From: Sphingomonas taxi
GTDB lineage: Bacteria; Pseudomonadota; Alphaproteobacteria; Sphingomonadales; Sphingomonadaceae
Length of the DNA: 64,000 nucleotides
Reading direction: 5' to 3'
Assembly: GCF_000764535.1 (NCBI RefSeq)
Contig: NZ_CP009572.1
Location: forward strand, 1 to 64,000
Shown here: piece after piece, positions 43,586 to 52,530 of the stretch
How the letters are laid out: each line of letters opens with the position of its first letter
Numbering within the stretch: position 1 is the stretch's first letter
Made by a program: the position numbers and the translations under genes
The notes under the pieces: generated by a model
Seen by the model: the letters and a program-made list of their open reading frames with translations, nothing else
The model's database searches: none
What the model was told of the DNA's origin: nothing

Positions 43586-44488
43586 TCAGCGCAGCCGGCC
43601 GGCGGCATCGTGCGCGAGCAGGCCGCGGACCTCCTCGGCATAGGCCGGGCGACGCATCCATTGATGGCGGATATGGTCGAAGGTGCGGCGGAACGCCCTT
43701 GGCGTCGGCGTCCGGAAGGGCAAAGTGAGCAGCGCCAGAACGCGCCAGGCAAGCCCCCAGCGGCCGACCCTTTGTCCCGCAGCGGTCACGCCCGAGGTAG
43801 CGACCAGGCTCGGCCAGGGCATCGTGAAATGGCCCAGCGCCGCGTCGATATCCGATTCATAGCCGCGGTTGATGAAGCCGTTCGCCTCCTTCAGCGCGCC
43901 GACCGGGCGGGTGTGGCGGATCGGGATGGCGTCGACGATCGCGAAGCGGCGGTCCTCGGGCGGCAGCGCGCTGCCCCAGACGAGGTCGATGCCGCTTTCC
44001 CAGCCGTAGTCGAACAGCGGCGCGACCTCACGCAGCGCACGCGCCGCGAAAAACGGCGCCATCATCTCGATGTAATTCACCTCCCGGAAGGTGAAGGACG
44101 GATTGCGCGCGGTGCCGGCGTAGGTGAAATAGCTGTCCCAGGTCAGGCTCGGCTGGAAGATCGTGAACCCCTCCGCCGCGCCGAGCGCGAACAGCCGGCT
44201 GAGACTGTCGGCATCGGTGTCGATGTCGTCGTCGATCAGCGCGACATAGTCATATTGGGCAATGAAATCGCTGTTGTCGGACAGCGTCGCACGCCAGCCC
44301 TGGACCTTGGTGCCGGGGATGAAGCGGTGGAACGTGCCCGCCGCGTCGAGCGGGCGGCTGTTGGGATCGAAGGAGGCGACGAGCAGATCGAAGTCGCGCG
44401 CGGAGGCCGGCGCGAGCCAGCGCTCGTGCAGACTTTTCGGTCCCGCCCGCGTGATGACCAGATTTTTCGAATTTGCCGGGCCAAGCAT
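43586..44488 (-). CDS. DUF707 family protein, probable glycosyltransferase-like
   Basis: A 300-aa protein of the DUF707 family: KNLVITRAGPKSLHERWL, RDFDLLVASFD, the acidic cluster YVALIDDDIDTDAD, FQPSLTWDSYFTYAG with RNPSF, and DAIPIRHTRPVG. The DDD motif and Rossmann-like N-terminus suggest a GT-A-type fold, but no activity is established for the family to my knowledge. A TTG three bases earlier (44491) is an alternative start. It stands with a GT8-like gene on the minus strand at the edge of the second polysaccharide cluster. Confidence 0.75.
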   Translation of the reverse strand: MLGPANSKNLVITRAGPKSLHERWLAPASARDFDLLVASFDPNSRPLDAAGTFHRFIPGTKVQGWRATLSDNSDFIAQYDYVALIDDDIDTDADSLSRLFALGAAEGFTIFQPSLTWDSYFTYAGTARNPSFTFREVNYIEMMAPFFAARALREVAPLFDYGWESGIDLVWGSALPPEDRRFAIVDAIPIRHTRPVGALKEANGFINRGYESDIDAALGHFTMPWPSLVATSGVTAAGQRVGRWGLAWRVLALLTLPFRTPTPRAFRRTFDHIRHQWMRRPAYAEEVRGLLAHDAAGRLR

Positions 44489-44751
44489 CAATGGGCAGTC
44501 CTGGAATGCATGATGCTCCCGTGTCTCCGCAGGGCGTACGTCGCGGCAATTCCGCCGGGGTCGGGCGCTTTATCGGCGTCGGGTAGCGCATTTCATCGTA
44601 TCAATCCAGCATCCTGACGCATGCCAACCGTCCCACTTAAGCATTCCGGCGGGACGATGGCCGCATTGCCACACTGCACGGCGAATTGTGTGATATGATT
44701 GCTGAACAGTCGCGTCTTCGCCATGGCCGCATCGTCTTGCCGGTGCGGCGA

Positions 44752-45690
44752 TCAGACCGCGGCCTGCAATTCCAGCCGGCGGATATGATCCAGCAACTCA
44801 GGCTCGTTCCACAGCCGCCGTTCGAGATAGGATTTGGCGATCTGCTTGACTTTGTAGGCGGCGCGCCGGCGCAGATCTAGCGCCGCACAATATTCTCTGA
44901 TCTCGGGGAACTCGCGGGCGATGGCGAGATAGGGCTTGTGCCACGACCGTCCCCACGGCGCATAAGCGCCCTGCCATGGGCGTGGATTGGACATGAAATG
45001 GACGATCGCCGGGGGGGCGATGGTGTCGATGCCGTAACCGAGCACGAACCCCGGGAAATTCCACCGGATCGAGGCGTAATCGCGGCGGCCGTCGGTGACC
45101 CGGTTGATGATCGTCTGATCCTCGAAGTGCAGCGCGCTCGACGCCGCACCGATCTGCGCCAGCGCCTCGCGCGAGATCGCCGCCCAGCTCGCCCGGTTGA
45201 CCCGGAACACGCCGCTGTTGACGTAATTCTCGCCGAATGCGGTGATCTCGTCCTCGAAATCGCCGCGCAGCCGGGCAATACCGCTGAGATAGATCATCGG
45301 GTCGCGCACCGCGCACAACCCGCCGTCCTGCGGCTGGAAGTCGAGCAGCGGGGTCAGGTCGCCGACGACCTGCGTATCGCCGTCGAGATAGAGGATCTCC
45401 GCATAGTCGGCCGGCAGCAGCTGATCGAGGAACAGGCGCGCGTTCATGATGTGCAGATCGCCGAGGAAGGCCGGATCCTCCCAGCGATACGCGATCCCCT
45501 TGGCGGCGCAGACATGCGCGATGCGGCGGCTTTCCTCACCCGGTTCGCGGGTCAGATCGTAGACGATGACGTCCCAATGCGCCGGCGAAAACTGCCGCGC
45601 CTGTATTGCGCTGACCAGCGATTGGAACAGATACCCCTGGTTCGCTATGTAGCAAATGCACGATCGCGGCGGGGAAGAATTGACAGTCAC
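44752..45690 (-). CDS. Glycosyltransferase family 8-like
   Basis: A 312-aa GT-A retaining glycosyltransferase. It has LDQLLPADYAEILYLDGDTQVV with the D-x-D metal site, NSGVFRVNRASW, EDQTIINRV, and HFMSNPRPWQG near the end, the pattern of LgtC/GspA-like GT8 enzymes that transfer galactose or glucose. The start is GTG at 45690 with AAGGAA before it; the longer frame to 45783 has no ribosome site. The 507-bp gap upstream separates it from the divergent GH16 gene. Confidence 0.85.
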   Translation of the reverse strand: MTVNSSPPRSCICYIANQGYLFQSLVSAIQARQFSPAHWDVIVYDLTREPGEESRRIAHVCAAKGIAYRWEDPAFLGDLHIMNARLFLDQLLPADYAEILYLDGDTQVVGDLTPLLDFQPQDGGLCAVRDPMIYLSGIARLRGDFEDEITAFGENYVNSGVFRVNRASWAAISREALAQIGAASSALHFEDQTIINRVTDGRRDYASIRWNFPGFVLGYGIDTIAPPAIVHFMSNPRPWQGAYAPWGRSWHKPYLAIAREFPEIREYCAALDLRRRAAYKVKQIAKSYLERRLWNEPELLDHIRRLELQAAV

Positions 45691-46197
45691 GTAAATTCCT
45701 TTGCGGCCACTCTGTGTGACGGACGACCGACCGCCGTCAATACGTTCGTGGAACCGATGTCCGTGCCGCGCCGCTGGTGACATTTTTCGCAGTCACTCAA
45801 GACGCTAGCCTCCTCCCTCAGTGCAACCGGCATAACGGATGTCGCGACCCGCGGTAAGGGAGGGAAGGGAACGACGTGGCTCATCGAGCCATCATATTGG
45901 CGTATTATTTTCCGCGGCCGGCGGGAGATAGCGGATAGGTCAATTCTCCTGTGCCAAAATCGGACGCGGGGCGCGATGGGTAGCGCCGGACCGCGGACTG
46001 GCTTAAAGAAAGTCTGACCGCTGCGTTAACCGTCGGATCGACTGGCGCGGTGGTGCGTAGACGCGCGGCGCACCGGACGGTGGCGCCGACCGTGACGACG
46101 ATGCGGCGTATCGAGGTTGCCAGCCGGGCAAGAGACCCGGCGATGGCCCGCAAAGGGCCGGCACGCTGCTCCCCAACGATGGAAGGCAAAGGTGGCC
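45691..46197. promoter_or_regulatory. Divergent intergenic region between GT8-like and GH16 genes
   Basis: About 500 bp without a credible gene. It must hold the promoters of both divergent genes; an AT-rich stretch (ATCATATTGGCGTATTATTT) at about 45890-45910 is the best candidate for one. A hairpin GCCGGG / CCCGGC lies near 46123-46141. Nothing more specific is recognisable. Confidence 0.4.
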
Positions 46198-47076
46198 ATG
46201 ATCCCATTCCTGCCCAGGACCCGCATCGACCGCACGCGTTCGGTCCGCACGCACGCCGAGCGCAGCCGCCTGCTGTCGGCCGGCATGACCGGCTGCGCGG
46301 CCCTGACGCTGGCCACCACCGCCGCCTGTACGCCGCTGCCCCGATGCGCCGCGACGATCGATCTGCGCCAGTATCGCCAGACCTTCGACGAACCGTTCGA
46401 CACGCTCGACGTCTCCGCGCGCGGCCCGGGCACGCGCTGGACCGCGCATACGCCGTGGAACGGCGATTTCGGCTCCTCGACCTTCGTCGACCCGCAGCCG
46501 GGCTTTCCCTTCTCGGTCCGCGACGGTCTGCTGACCATCCACATGAAGCGCGATGCGCAGGGCAGATGGCATTCGGGACTGTTGTCGTCGAGCGACGCAC
46601 AGGGCCGCGGCTTCCTGCAGCGCACCGGCTATTTCGAGATGCGCGCGATCCTGCCCAAGGGCGACGGCGTCTGGCCGGCGTTCTGGCTCGGCTCGCTCGG
46701 CAAGAAGGGCGAGACGACGCCGGAGATCGACGTGCTCGAACATTACGGCCGCGATCCCGCCACCTTCCTCGCCACCACGCATCTGTGGACCGACGGCAAG
46801 AGCCGCGACCAGGGCCCCAAGGTGGTGCGGGTACCGCCGGATTCGCTGACCACGGGGATGCATCGCTATGGCGTCAGCGTCGAGAAGGATGCGATCAACG
46901 TCTTCCTCGATGGCCGCTCGGTCGCCTGTTTTGCGTCGGCCCCCGAGTATCTGAAACCCAAGATGCTGCTCCTCAACCTGGGCGCGGGTGGCGGCTGGCC
47001 GATCGACAAGATGCCCGACGATCGCGCGATGACGGTCGATTACGTGCGCGCCTACGTCAAACGCCCCCGCCCGTGA
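46198..47076 (+). CDS. GH16 family glycoside hydrolase, exported
   Basis: A 292-aa secreted endoglycanase. The N-terminus is basic, then hydrophobic, with a possible lipobox (TTAAC). The jelly-roll domain has QTFDEPFDTLDV, the catalytic E-x-D-x-x-E in TPEIDVLEHYG (nucleophile and acid/base glutamates), and WPAFWLGSLGKKG just before it. Family members cleave beta-1,3/1,4-glucans; ExoK/ExsH homologues trim exopolysaccharide. It likely depolymerises the cluster's own product to set chain length or release it. ATG 46198 is chosen, with AAAGGTGG upstream. Confidence 0.88.
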   Translation: MIPFLPRTRIDRTRSVRTHAERSRLLSAGMTGCAALTLATTAACTPLPRCAATIDLRQYRQTFDEPFDTLDVSARGPGTRWTAHTPWNGDFGSSTFVDPQPGFPFSVRDGLLTIHMKRDAQGRWHSGLLSSSDAQGRGFLQRTGYFEMRAILPKGDGVWPAFWLGSLGKKGETTPEIDVLEHYGRDPATFLATTHLWTDGKSRDQGPKVVRVPPDSLTTGMHRYGVSVEKDAINVFLDGRSVACFASAPEYLKPKMLLLNLGAGGGWPIDKMPDDRAMTVDYVRAYVKRPRP

Positions 47077-47145
47077 GCCCCGTCAGTGATTTGCAATGTC
47101 GCGATGGTAAGCTCGCTGCCAAGAGATTGAGATAGGACGATGATC

Positions 47146-48276
47146 ATGAAGGTTCATGTCCACCTGGCCTATGGCTTCGGCGAGGATCGGTGGGGTCGCA
47201 GGTTCGACAGCGGTGAGCTGATCGGCGTCAACGAACGCGACCCTTATGGCTATCGCCATGCCATGCCGATGGTCGAGGCGATGACCAAGTCGGTCGATCA
47301 TCCCGAAGGCCGATTGGGCCGGCTGGTGCGGCTCGGGCTGCGCGCCGTGCTCGGCTTCGATGTCCTGCACGCCTGGCGCAACCGCCGGGCGATGCGCGCG
47401 GCCGATGTCGTCTGGACGCACACCGAATCGCAGCATCTCGCGGTTAGCCAAGTGTTTGCGCTGCAGCGGCTCACGCCGGCGGAACGGCCCAAGCTGCTCG
47501 CGCAGAGCGTCTGGCTGATGGATGGCTGGGACCGGTTGTCGGGTCTGCGCCGTGCCTATTACCGCCGGCTGATGCGCAGTGCCGACATGCTCACTTTCCA
47601 TTCGCAGGAAAATCTCGAGATGGCGCGCCAGCGCCTCGCCGACCGGCCGAGCGAATTGGTGCTGTTCGGGATCAACGCGAGCGAGCAGACGCCGCCCGTG
47701 CGCGGTCAGGCGGGCGATCCGCAGCGGATCATAGCGGTCGGCAACGACGTGCATCGCGACTGGCCGACGCTGATCCAGGCGGTGGCGCGCCATCCCGACT
47801 GGCGGCTGCGCATCGTCTCGACCAAATGTCCCGCGGCGCTCGCCGAGGGGATCGCCAACGTCGAGATCGCCGGGGTCGACAATAACGACGACCTCAAGGC
47901 GCTGTATCGTCAGGCGACGATCGCGATCGTGCCGCTGTCGCCCAACGCCCATGCCTCGGGGATCACCGTCCTGCAGGAGGCGGCGCTCAACGGCGTCGCC
48001 GCGATCGCCAGCGACGTCGGCGGGCTGCGCGATTATTTCGATGCAGATGCGGTGACTTATTATGCCAGCGGCGATGTCGACGGGCTCGAACAGGCGATCG
48101 ACGGGCTCTTGTCGGACTCCGAGAAGCGCTACGCCCAGGCGGTCGCCGCGCAGCACCGGATGGGGCCGGACGGGCTCAGCTCCTACGCCTTCGCACGCCG
48201 CCATGTCGAAATTTCCCAATCACTTGTCGGTGAGACGCGATCGCCTGCCGGGCGTCGGCAAGCGGCGGTCGCATGA
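47146..48276 (+). CDS. Glycosyltransferase family 4
   Basis: A 376-aa GT-B enzyme. The N-terminal part shows HLAYGFGEDRWGRRFDSGE and VVWTHTESQHLAV. The C-terminal half has RIIAVGNDVHRDWPTLIQAV, and SPNAHASGITVLQEAALNGV, the retaining motif in the variant form A-S-G-I-T-x-x-x-E. The start ATG 47146 lies eight bases after AGGA; ATG 47140 is too near. It opens the rightward GT group of the second cluster. A GCCGG/CCGGC hairpin at 48392-48406 follows downstream. Confidence 0.85.
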   Translation: MKVHVHLAYGFGEDRWGRRFDSGELIGVNERDPYGYRHAMPMVEAMTKSVDHPEGRLGRLVRLGLRAVLGFDVLHAWRNRRAMRAADVVWTHTESQHLAVSQVFALQRLTPAERPKLLAQSVWLMDGWDRLSGLRRAYYRRLMRSADMLTFHSQENLEMARQRLADRPSELVLFGINASEQTPPVRGQAGDPQRIIAVGNDVHRDWPTLIQAVARHPDWRLRIVSTKCPAALAEGIANVEIAGVDNNDDLKALYRQATIAIVPLSPNAHASGITVLQEAALNGVAAIASDVGGLRDYFDADAVTYYASGDVDGLEQAIDGLLSDSEKRYAQAVAAQHRMGPDGLSSYAFARRHVEISQSLVGETRSPAGRRQAAVA

Positions 48277-48497
48277 TCGGGCACCGGACCGCGCGTTTCC
48301 CGACATGAGACAGGCCGCATCGGCCATCTGTGCCGATCTGGGCACACTTGTGATGGAATTATCTACCGTTATCAGGATGGTATGATGTAGCGCCGGCAAA
48401 ACCGGCCATGATGCCGAGTGGCGCGCGAATTATTTCGGCGGTATTAACCTTACCGCAACGGGCGCGGTGCGATTGGGCTGGTGAAGGGGTTGTCGTT

Positions 48498-49172
48498 ATG
48501 TATCTAACCCAGGAAAGGGGCGGTGAACCGCGCGTGTCCGATCGCCCATCCGAAAATCATGTTAATGAGATGATCCTGCGCATGCTCGATCTCGTCGTTG
48601 GCATCATCGCCATCATCGTCTTCGCTCCTTTGCTGATCGGTCTGGCGATCGCGATCTATGCTAGCGATCCCGGACCGCTGATCTTCGCGCAGCCGCGGAT
48701 CGGGCGGAACGGGCGCGAATTCCGCTGCCTCAAGTTCCGCACCATGGTGGTCGACGCGACCGACCGGCTCGAGCAATTGCTCGCCAACGATCCCGCCGCG
48801 CGCGCCGAATGGGCGCGCGACCACAAGTTGCGCAACGACCCGCGCATCACCCCGCTCGGCCGCTTCCTGCGCAAGAGCAGCCTCGACGAGCTGCCGCAGT
48901 TCTTCAACCTGATCAACGGCACGATGAGCATCGTCGGACCGCGGCCGATCGTGAACGCCGAAGTGGTCCGCTACGGCCGCCGCTTCCAGGATTATTGCCG
49001 GGTGCGGCCGGGCATCACCGGCCTGTGGCAGGTCAGCGGGCGCAGCGACACGACCTACCGGCGCCGCGTCGCGCTCGACGTCGCTTATTCGAAGCATCGT
49101 TCGCTCGGGCTCAATATCAAGATCATGATGATGACGGTGCCTGCGGTGCTGGCGGCCAAGGGCAGCCGCTAG
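48498..49172 (+). CDS. Priming phosphoglycosyl transferase, second copy
   Basis: A 224-aa bacterial sugar transferase (ExoY/WbaP core type). It has a membrane hairpin MLDLVVGIIAIIVFAPLL near residues 28-52, FAQPRIGRNGREFRCLKFRTM, the catalytic Asp-Glu in KSSLDELPQFFNLINGTMS, VGPRPI and RVRPGITGLWQVSGRS. The ATG at 48498 follows AAGGGG; longer in-frame starts lie in the leader. It attaches hexose-1-phosphate (often glucose or galactose) to undecaprenyl phosphate. Its presence beside an ABC-exporter cluster implies an undecaprenyl-diphosphate-linked polymer. Confidence 0.92.
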   Translation: MYLTQERGGEPRVSDRPSENHVNEMILRMLDLVVGIIAIIVFAPLLIGLAIAIYASDPGPLIFAQPRIGRNGREFRCLKFRTMVVDATDRLEQLLANDPAARAEWARDHKLRNDPRITPLGRFLRKSSLDELPQFFNLINGTMSIVGPRPIVNAEVVRYGRRFQDYCRVRPGITGLWQVSGRSDTTYRRRVALDVAYSKHRSLGLNIKIMMMTVPAVLAAKGSR

Positions 49173-49203
49173 AGCCGCGACGGACGCGAGAAGGGGGAAC
49201 GGA

Positions 49204-50331
49204 TTGCGCAAGGACATGACCGGCGGACCCGCGGGGGCGGGGCGGCTGCTCGTCAACGGGCGGTTCCTCTATGCCCGGCCGACCGGCGTCCAGCGCGTCG
49301 CCACCGCCTTGCTCCACCAATTGGGCGCGCGCCGCGACGAGCTGCTGCGCCTGTTCCCCGCCGGGGTGCAGGTCGAGGCGCCGCGCGGCGATGCCGCGGC
49401 GACGATCGCGAGCCTGCCGGTGCATCAGGCCGGTCGTCGCGGCGGCCAGATCTGGGAACAATTCACGCTGCCGCGGCAGGGGAGGGGGGACGTCATCCTG
49501 TCGCTCTCCAACGTCGGGCCGCTCGCCGCGGCGCGCGGCATCACGATGATCCACGACGCGCAGGTCTATACCGCGCCGCAATCCTATTCGTCCGCCTTCG
49601 TGCGCTGGTATCGCTTCCTGCTGCCGCGGCTCGGCCGCCGCAACCTGCAGATCCTGACCGTCTCGCATTTCTCCAAGCAGCAGCTCGTCGACCACAAGGT
49701 CGCGCGCGCCGACAGGATCACCGTGATCCCCAACGGCGTCGACCATATCCTCGGCTTCGCCAGCGATGCCGGCGCCGTCCGCCGCCTCGGGCTTACCGAG
49801 CGCCGCTATGTCGTCGCGCTGGCGACGACGCAGCCGCACAAGAACATCGCGGTGCTGCTGCGTGCCTTCGCCGACGGCGCGATGGGCGACGTCCGGCTGG
49901 TGCTGCTCGGCAAGGCGAGCGCCGACGAGATGCGCGCGGCCTATCCCTTCCTGCCCGACGACGTGCTGTTCACCGGCATGATCGACGACGGCGAGCTGCG
50001 CGGCCTGCTCGAGACCGCTTTGTGTTTCGCGATGCCTTCGACGACCGAGGGCTTCGGCCTGCCGCCGCTCGAGGCGATGATCCTCGGTACCCCGGCGGTC
50101 GTCGCGCCGTGCGGCGCGCTGCCCGAAGCCTGCGGGGAGGGGGCGCTCTACGCCGACCCCGACCAGCCCGACGCATGGCGGACGCAGATCCGCAGCCTGC
50201 GCGACGATCCCGCGTTGCGCGCGCGGATGAGCGAGGCCGGCGCGGCGCAGGCCGCCACCTTCACCTGGGCGCGCGCCGGCGACCTGCTGGTCGACGCGCT
50301 GCGCCGCTGCCTGCCGGGGCAGCGCGCATGA
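49204..50331 (+). CDS. Glycosyltransferase family 4 (mannosyl/rhamnosyl-type)
   Basis: A 375-aa GT-B enzyme: LLVNGRFLYARPTGVQRVAT, then TMIHDAQVYTAPQSYSSAF, and VSHFSKQQLVDH. The C-terminal domain contains VVALATTQPHKNIAVLLRAF and PSTTEGFGLPPLEAMILGT, the complete E-G-F-x-x-x-x-x-E motif. TTG 49204 sits six bases after GGGGG, so it is preferred over ATG 49216. The opening R-x-x-x-x-R-P-T-G-V-x-R pattern is shared with the three GT4 genes on the opposite strand of this cluster. Confidence 0.9.
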   Translation: MRKDMTGGPAGAGRLLVNGRFLYARPTGVQRVATALLHQLGARRDELLRLFPAGVQVEAPRGDAAATIASLPVHQAGRRGGQIWEQFTLPRQGRGDVILSLSNVGPLAAARGITMIHDAQVYTAPQSYSSAFVRWYRFLLPRLGRRNLQILTVSHFSKQQLVDHKVARADRITVIPNGVDHILGFASDAGAVRRLGLTERRYVVALATTQPHKNIAVLLRAFADGAMGDVRLVLLGKASADEMRAAYPFLPDDVLFTGMIDDGELRGLLETALCFAMPSTTEGFGLPPLEAMILGTPAVVAPCGALPEACGEGALYADPDQPDAWRTQIRSLRDDPALRARMSEAGAAQAATFTWARAGDLLVDALRRCLPGQRA

Positions 50332-50368
50332 GCCCGCACACCCTGTTTGGCCAGTCAAGGAGCGCCCG

Positions 50369-51241
50369 ATGAAGGTCGCCATCGTCATCGCCAGCGTCGG
50401 CCGCCCGGTCGAGCTCGCCCGCTGGGTCGACCATGCCCGCCGCCAGACGCTGACGCCGAGCGAGATCATCTTCTCGATCGCCTCGGACGCCGACCTTCCG
50501 GCGGGCTTCGCCGATCCGTCGGTCAAGGTGCTGCGCGGGCCGAAGGGCTCGTGCCACCAGCGCAACTCGGGGCTCGATGCGCTGACCAGCGCGCCCGACG
50601 TGGTCGCCTTCTTCGACGACGATTACGTGCCGAGCCGGCGCTGCATCGAGGGGATCGCCGCGGTGTTCACGGCGCATCCCGATCTGGTCGGCACCAGCGG
50701 GCAGCTGCTTGCCGACGGCATCCATAGCGCCGGCGTCGACTACGAGACGGCGACGACGATGGTCGAGGCCTATGATGCCGAGGACCCGCCGATCGATACC
50801 TCGCTGATCAAGGCCATGGGCACCTATGGCTGCAACATGGCGTTCCGCTGCGCGGCGATCGGCGACGTCCGCTTCGACGAGAAGCTGCCGCTCTATGCCT
50901 GGCAGGAGGACGTCGACTTCTCACGGCGGTTGCGCAGCCGCGGCCGCGTGGAACGCACGCATGGCTTCGTCGGGGTGCACCAGGGGGTCAAAGGCGGTCG
51001 CAGCCCGGGTCTGCGCCTCGGCTATTCGCAGGTCGCCAACCCGCTCTATCTCATCCGCAAGGGGACCATGGCGCCAAGCGACGCCTTGTGGCTGATGATG
51101 CGCAACGTCGGCAGCAACCACGTCAAGGCGTTCACCCCCGAGCCGTGGGTCGATCGCAAGGGCCGCGTCGCGGGCAATTGGCGCGCGGTGAAGGATCTGC
51201 TGACCGGCAAGCTGCGCCCGGACCGGATCCTCGACTTCTAG
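50369..51241 (+). CDS. Family 2 glycosyltransferase
   Basis: A 290-aa GT-A enzyme: VAIVIASVGRPVELARWVD, LRGPKGSCHQRNSGLDAL, and the metal-binding FFDDDYVPS. Further on, GCNMAFRCAAIGDVRFDE and YAWQEDVDFSRRLRSRG carry the E-D acceptor/catalytic motif typical of rhamnosyl- and glucosyltransferases. It follows the GT4 by 37 bp and converges with the CDP-alcohol phosphatidyltransferase gene with 17 bp between the stops. Confidence 0.9.
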   Translation: MKVAIVIASVGRPVELARWVDHARRQTLTPSEIIFSIASDADLPAGFADPSVKVLRGPKGSCHQRNSGLDALTSAPDVVAFFDDDYVPSRRCIEGIAAVFTAHPDLVGTSGQLLADGIHSAGVDYETATTMVEAYDAEDPPIDTSLIKAMGTYGCNMAFRCAAIGDVRFDEKLPLYAWQEDVDFSRRLRSRGRVERTHGFVGVHQGVKGGRSPGLRLGYSQVANPLYLIRKGTMAPSDALWLMMRNVGSNHVKAFTPEPWVDRKGRVAGNWRAVKDLLTGKLRPDRILDF

Positions 51242-51258
51242 GAACGGCGAGCGGCGGC

Positions 51259-52530
51259 TCAGTCGCTGCGGATGGCCGTGCCGCTCTGCGGGAAAGCGAG
51301 GCTGGCCGGGGCGAGGGCGCAGGGCTCGGCGCGCCGTGCCGCCGCGACCATGGTCATGCCGCCCCGCGTCGTCCGCTTCAGCCTCGACAGGACCAGCGCG
51401 GTTACCGAAAACCAGCCCAGAGCGATCACCGCGAAGGCGATGAGCAAGATGTCGGTGAACCCCGCGACGATCATCAGCGCGCAGGCCGCGGCGAAGAAAT
51501 CCCGCATCGTCAGATGAATGAAGAATTCGGTGAGCCGCGACGTACGTCGGCCGTTGCGCAGCTGCCGTTTGATGACGTCGAAGTTCATCGCCTCGCCCAT
51601 CGCGCTCGCATGTCTGCCGATCAGCAGGAGGCCGGCGGCCAGCGTGACCAATGCGATGCCGCCCGCAACCGCGCTCGTCACGTCGCCGGCCATGGCGACA
51701 TTGACGGTCACGCCGGTGATGAACGCCAGGTTGGTGAAGGCATCGATGACGCTGTCCAGCGTCGCGCCGAGTTCCGACGTGCGATAGGTCGCGCGCGCGA
51801 TCTCGCCGTCGACGCCGTCGAAGATCGAGGCGGCCTGGAACAGCAAGGCCCCCAGGATCAGCCCGGTACCGTCGCCGAGGAACAGGGCGAACGCCATCGC
51901 CAGACCCAGCAGGGCGGTGCCGAGGCTGGCATGGAACGGGGTGACGGCCGGGATGCGCAGTAACTGATGACTGATCGCCCGCGAGATCGGGCGGTTGATG
52001 TAGCGGGACACGATGCCGTCGCCCCCCTTGCCGGTCGCGGCGAGCACGTCGCGGCTCGCGCGGCGGAGCAGCTTGAAGGCCGCCGCCTGCGGCAGGAGCG
52101 CGGACGACAGCGATACCCGGTCCTTGACGCAGGCGTCGAACAGCGCCGGGAGCACGTTCTCGCGCCCGGGACCGCTATGTCGTTGTGCCAATGCCGCGAC
52201 GAACGTCTCGCCACGCACCGTCAGCCTCTCGTCGTCCGAAGGTACGATCGCGAAACCGAGCCGGAGATCCGGCGCCAGCCGCCGGCATTCCGCGAGCAGC
52301 GCGTCGCCGGGCACCCATGGTTCGTCGACGACGATCGAACACCGGCGGATGCCGTCCTGCTCCGCGATCCCGGCGATCGCCTGCGCGGCGCGGGCCGCGG
52401 CGGGAATGCCGGCAACGCGATATTCCGCGGTCGCCGCACTCGAAAAGACAAGGATGATCTGGGGCAAGTCGCTCGTTCCCGCTGGTGCGTCGCTGGGTTG
52501 ACGGAACGGCGGCAGCAAAACCTTGGTCAA
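51259..52530 (-). CDS. CDP-alcohol phosphatidyltransferase with extra N-terminal domain
   Basis: A 423-aa membrane protein. The C-terminal half is a CDP-alcohol phosphatidyltransferase with the full signature D-x2-D-G-x2-A-R-x8-G-x3-D-x3-D in DGVDGEIARATYRTSELG and DSVID (about residues 237-262) and about six membrane helices. The first 170 residues are an additional soluble domain (IILVFSSAATAEYRVAGIP, RCSIVVDEPWVPGDALLAEC) resembling a nucleotidyltransferase fold without an obvious nucleotide loop. Fused NTase/phosphatidyltransferases make inositol- or glycerol-phosphate compounds; this N-terminal half may be degenerate. Addition of a phosphodiester-linked group to the polymer or lipid is possible. 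It overlaps the downstream GT4 by four bases. Confidence 0.82.
   Translation of the reverse strand: MTKVLLPPFRQPSDAPAGTSDLPQIILVFSSAATAEYRVAGIPAAARAAQAIAGIAEQDGIRRCSIVVDEPWVPGDALLAECRRLAPDLRLGFAIVPSDDERLTVRGETFVAALAQRHSGPGRENVLPALFDACVKDRVSLSSALLPQAAAFKLLRRASRDVLAATGKGGDGIVSRYINRPISRAISHQLLRIPAVTPFHASLGTALLGLAMAFALFLGDGTGLILGALLFQAASIFDGVDGEIARATYRTSELGATLDSVIDAFTNLAFITGVTVNVAMAGDVTSAVAGGIALVTLAAGLLLIGRHASAMGEAMNFDVIKRQLRNGRRTSRLTEFFIHLTMRDFFAAACALMIVAGFTDILLIAFAVIALGWFSVTALVLSRLKRTTRGGMTMVAAARRAEPCALAPASLAFPQSGTAIRSD

Noticed and set aside
48277..48497. Sigma-70 promoter ahead of the second priming transferase
   Set aside because: TTGTGA and TATGAT are present but 27 bp apart, too far for a standard promoter; no position could be supported.
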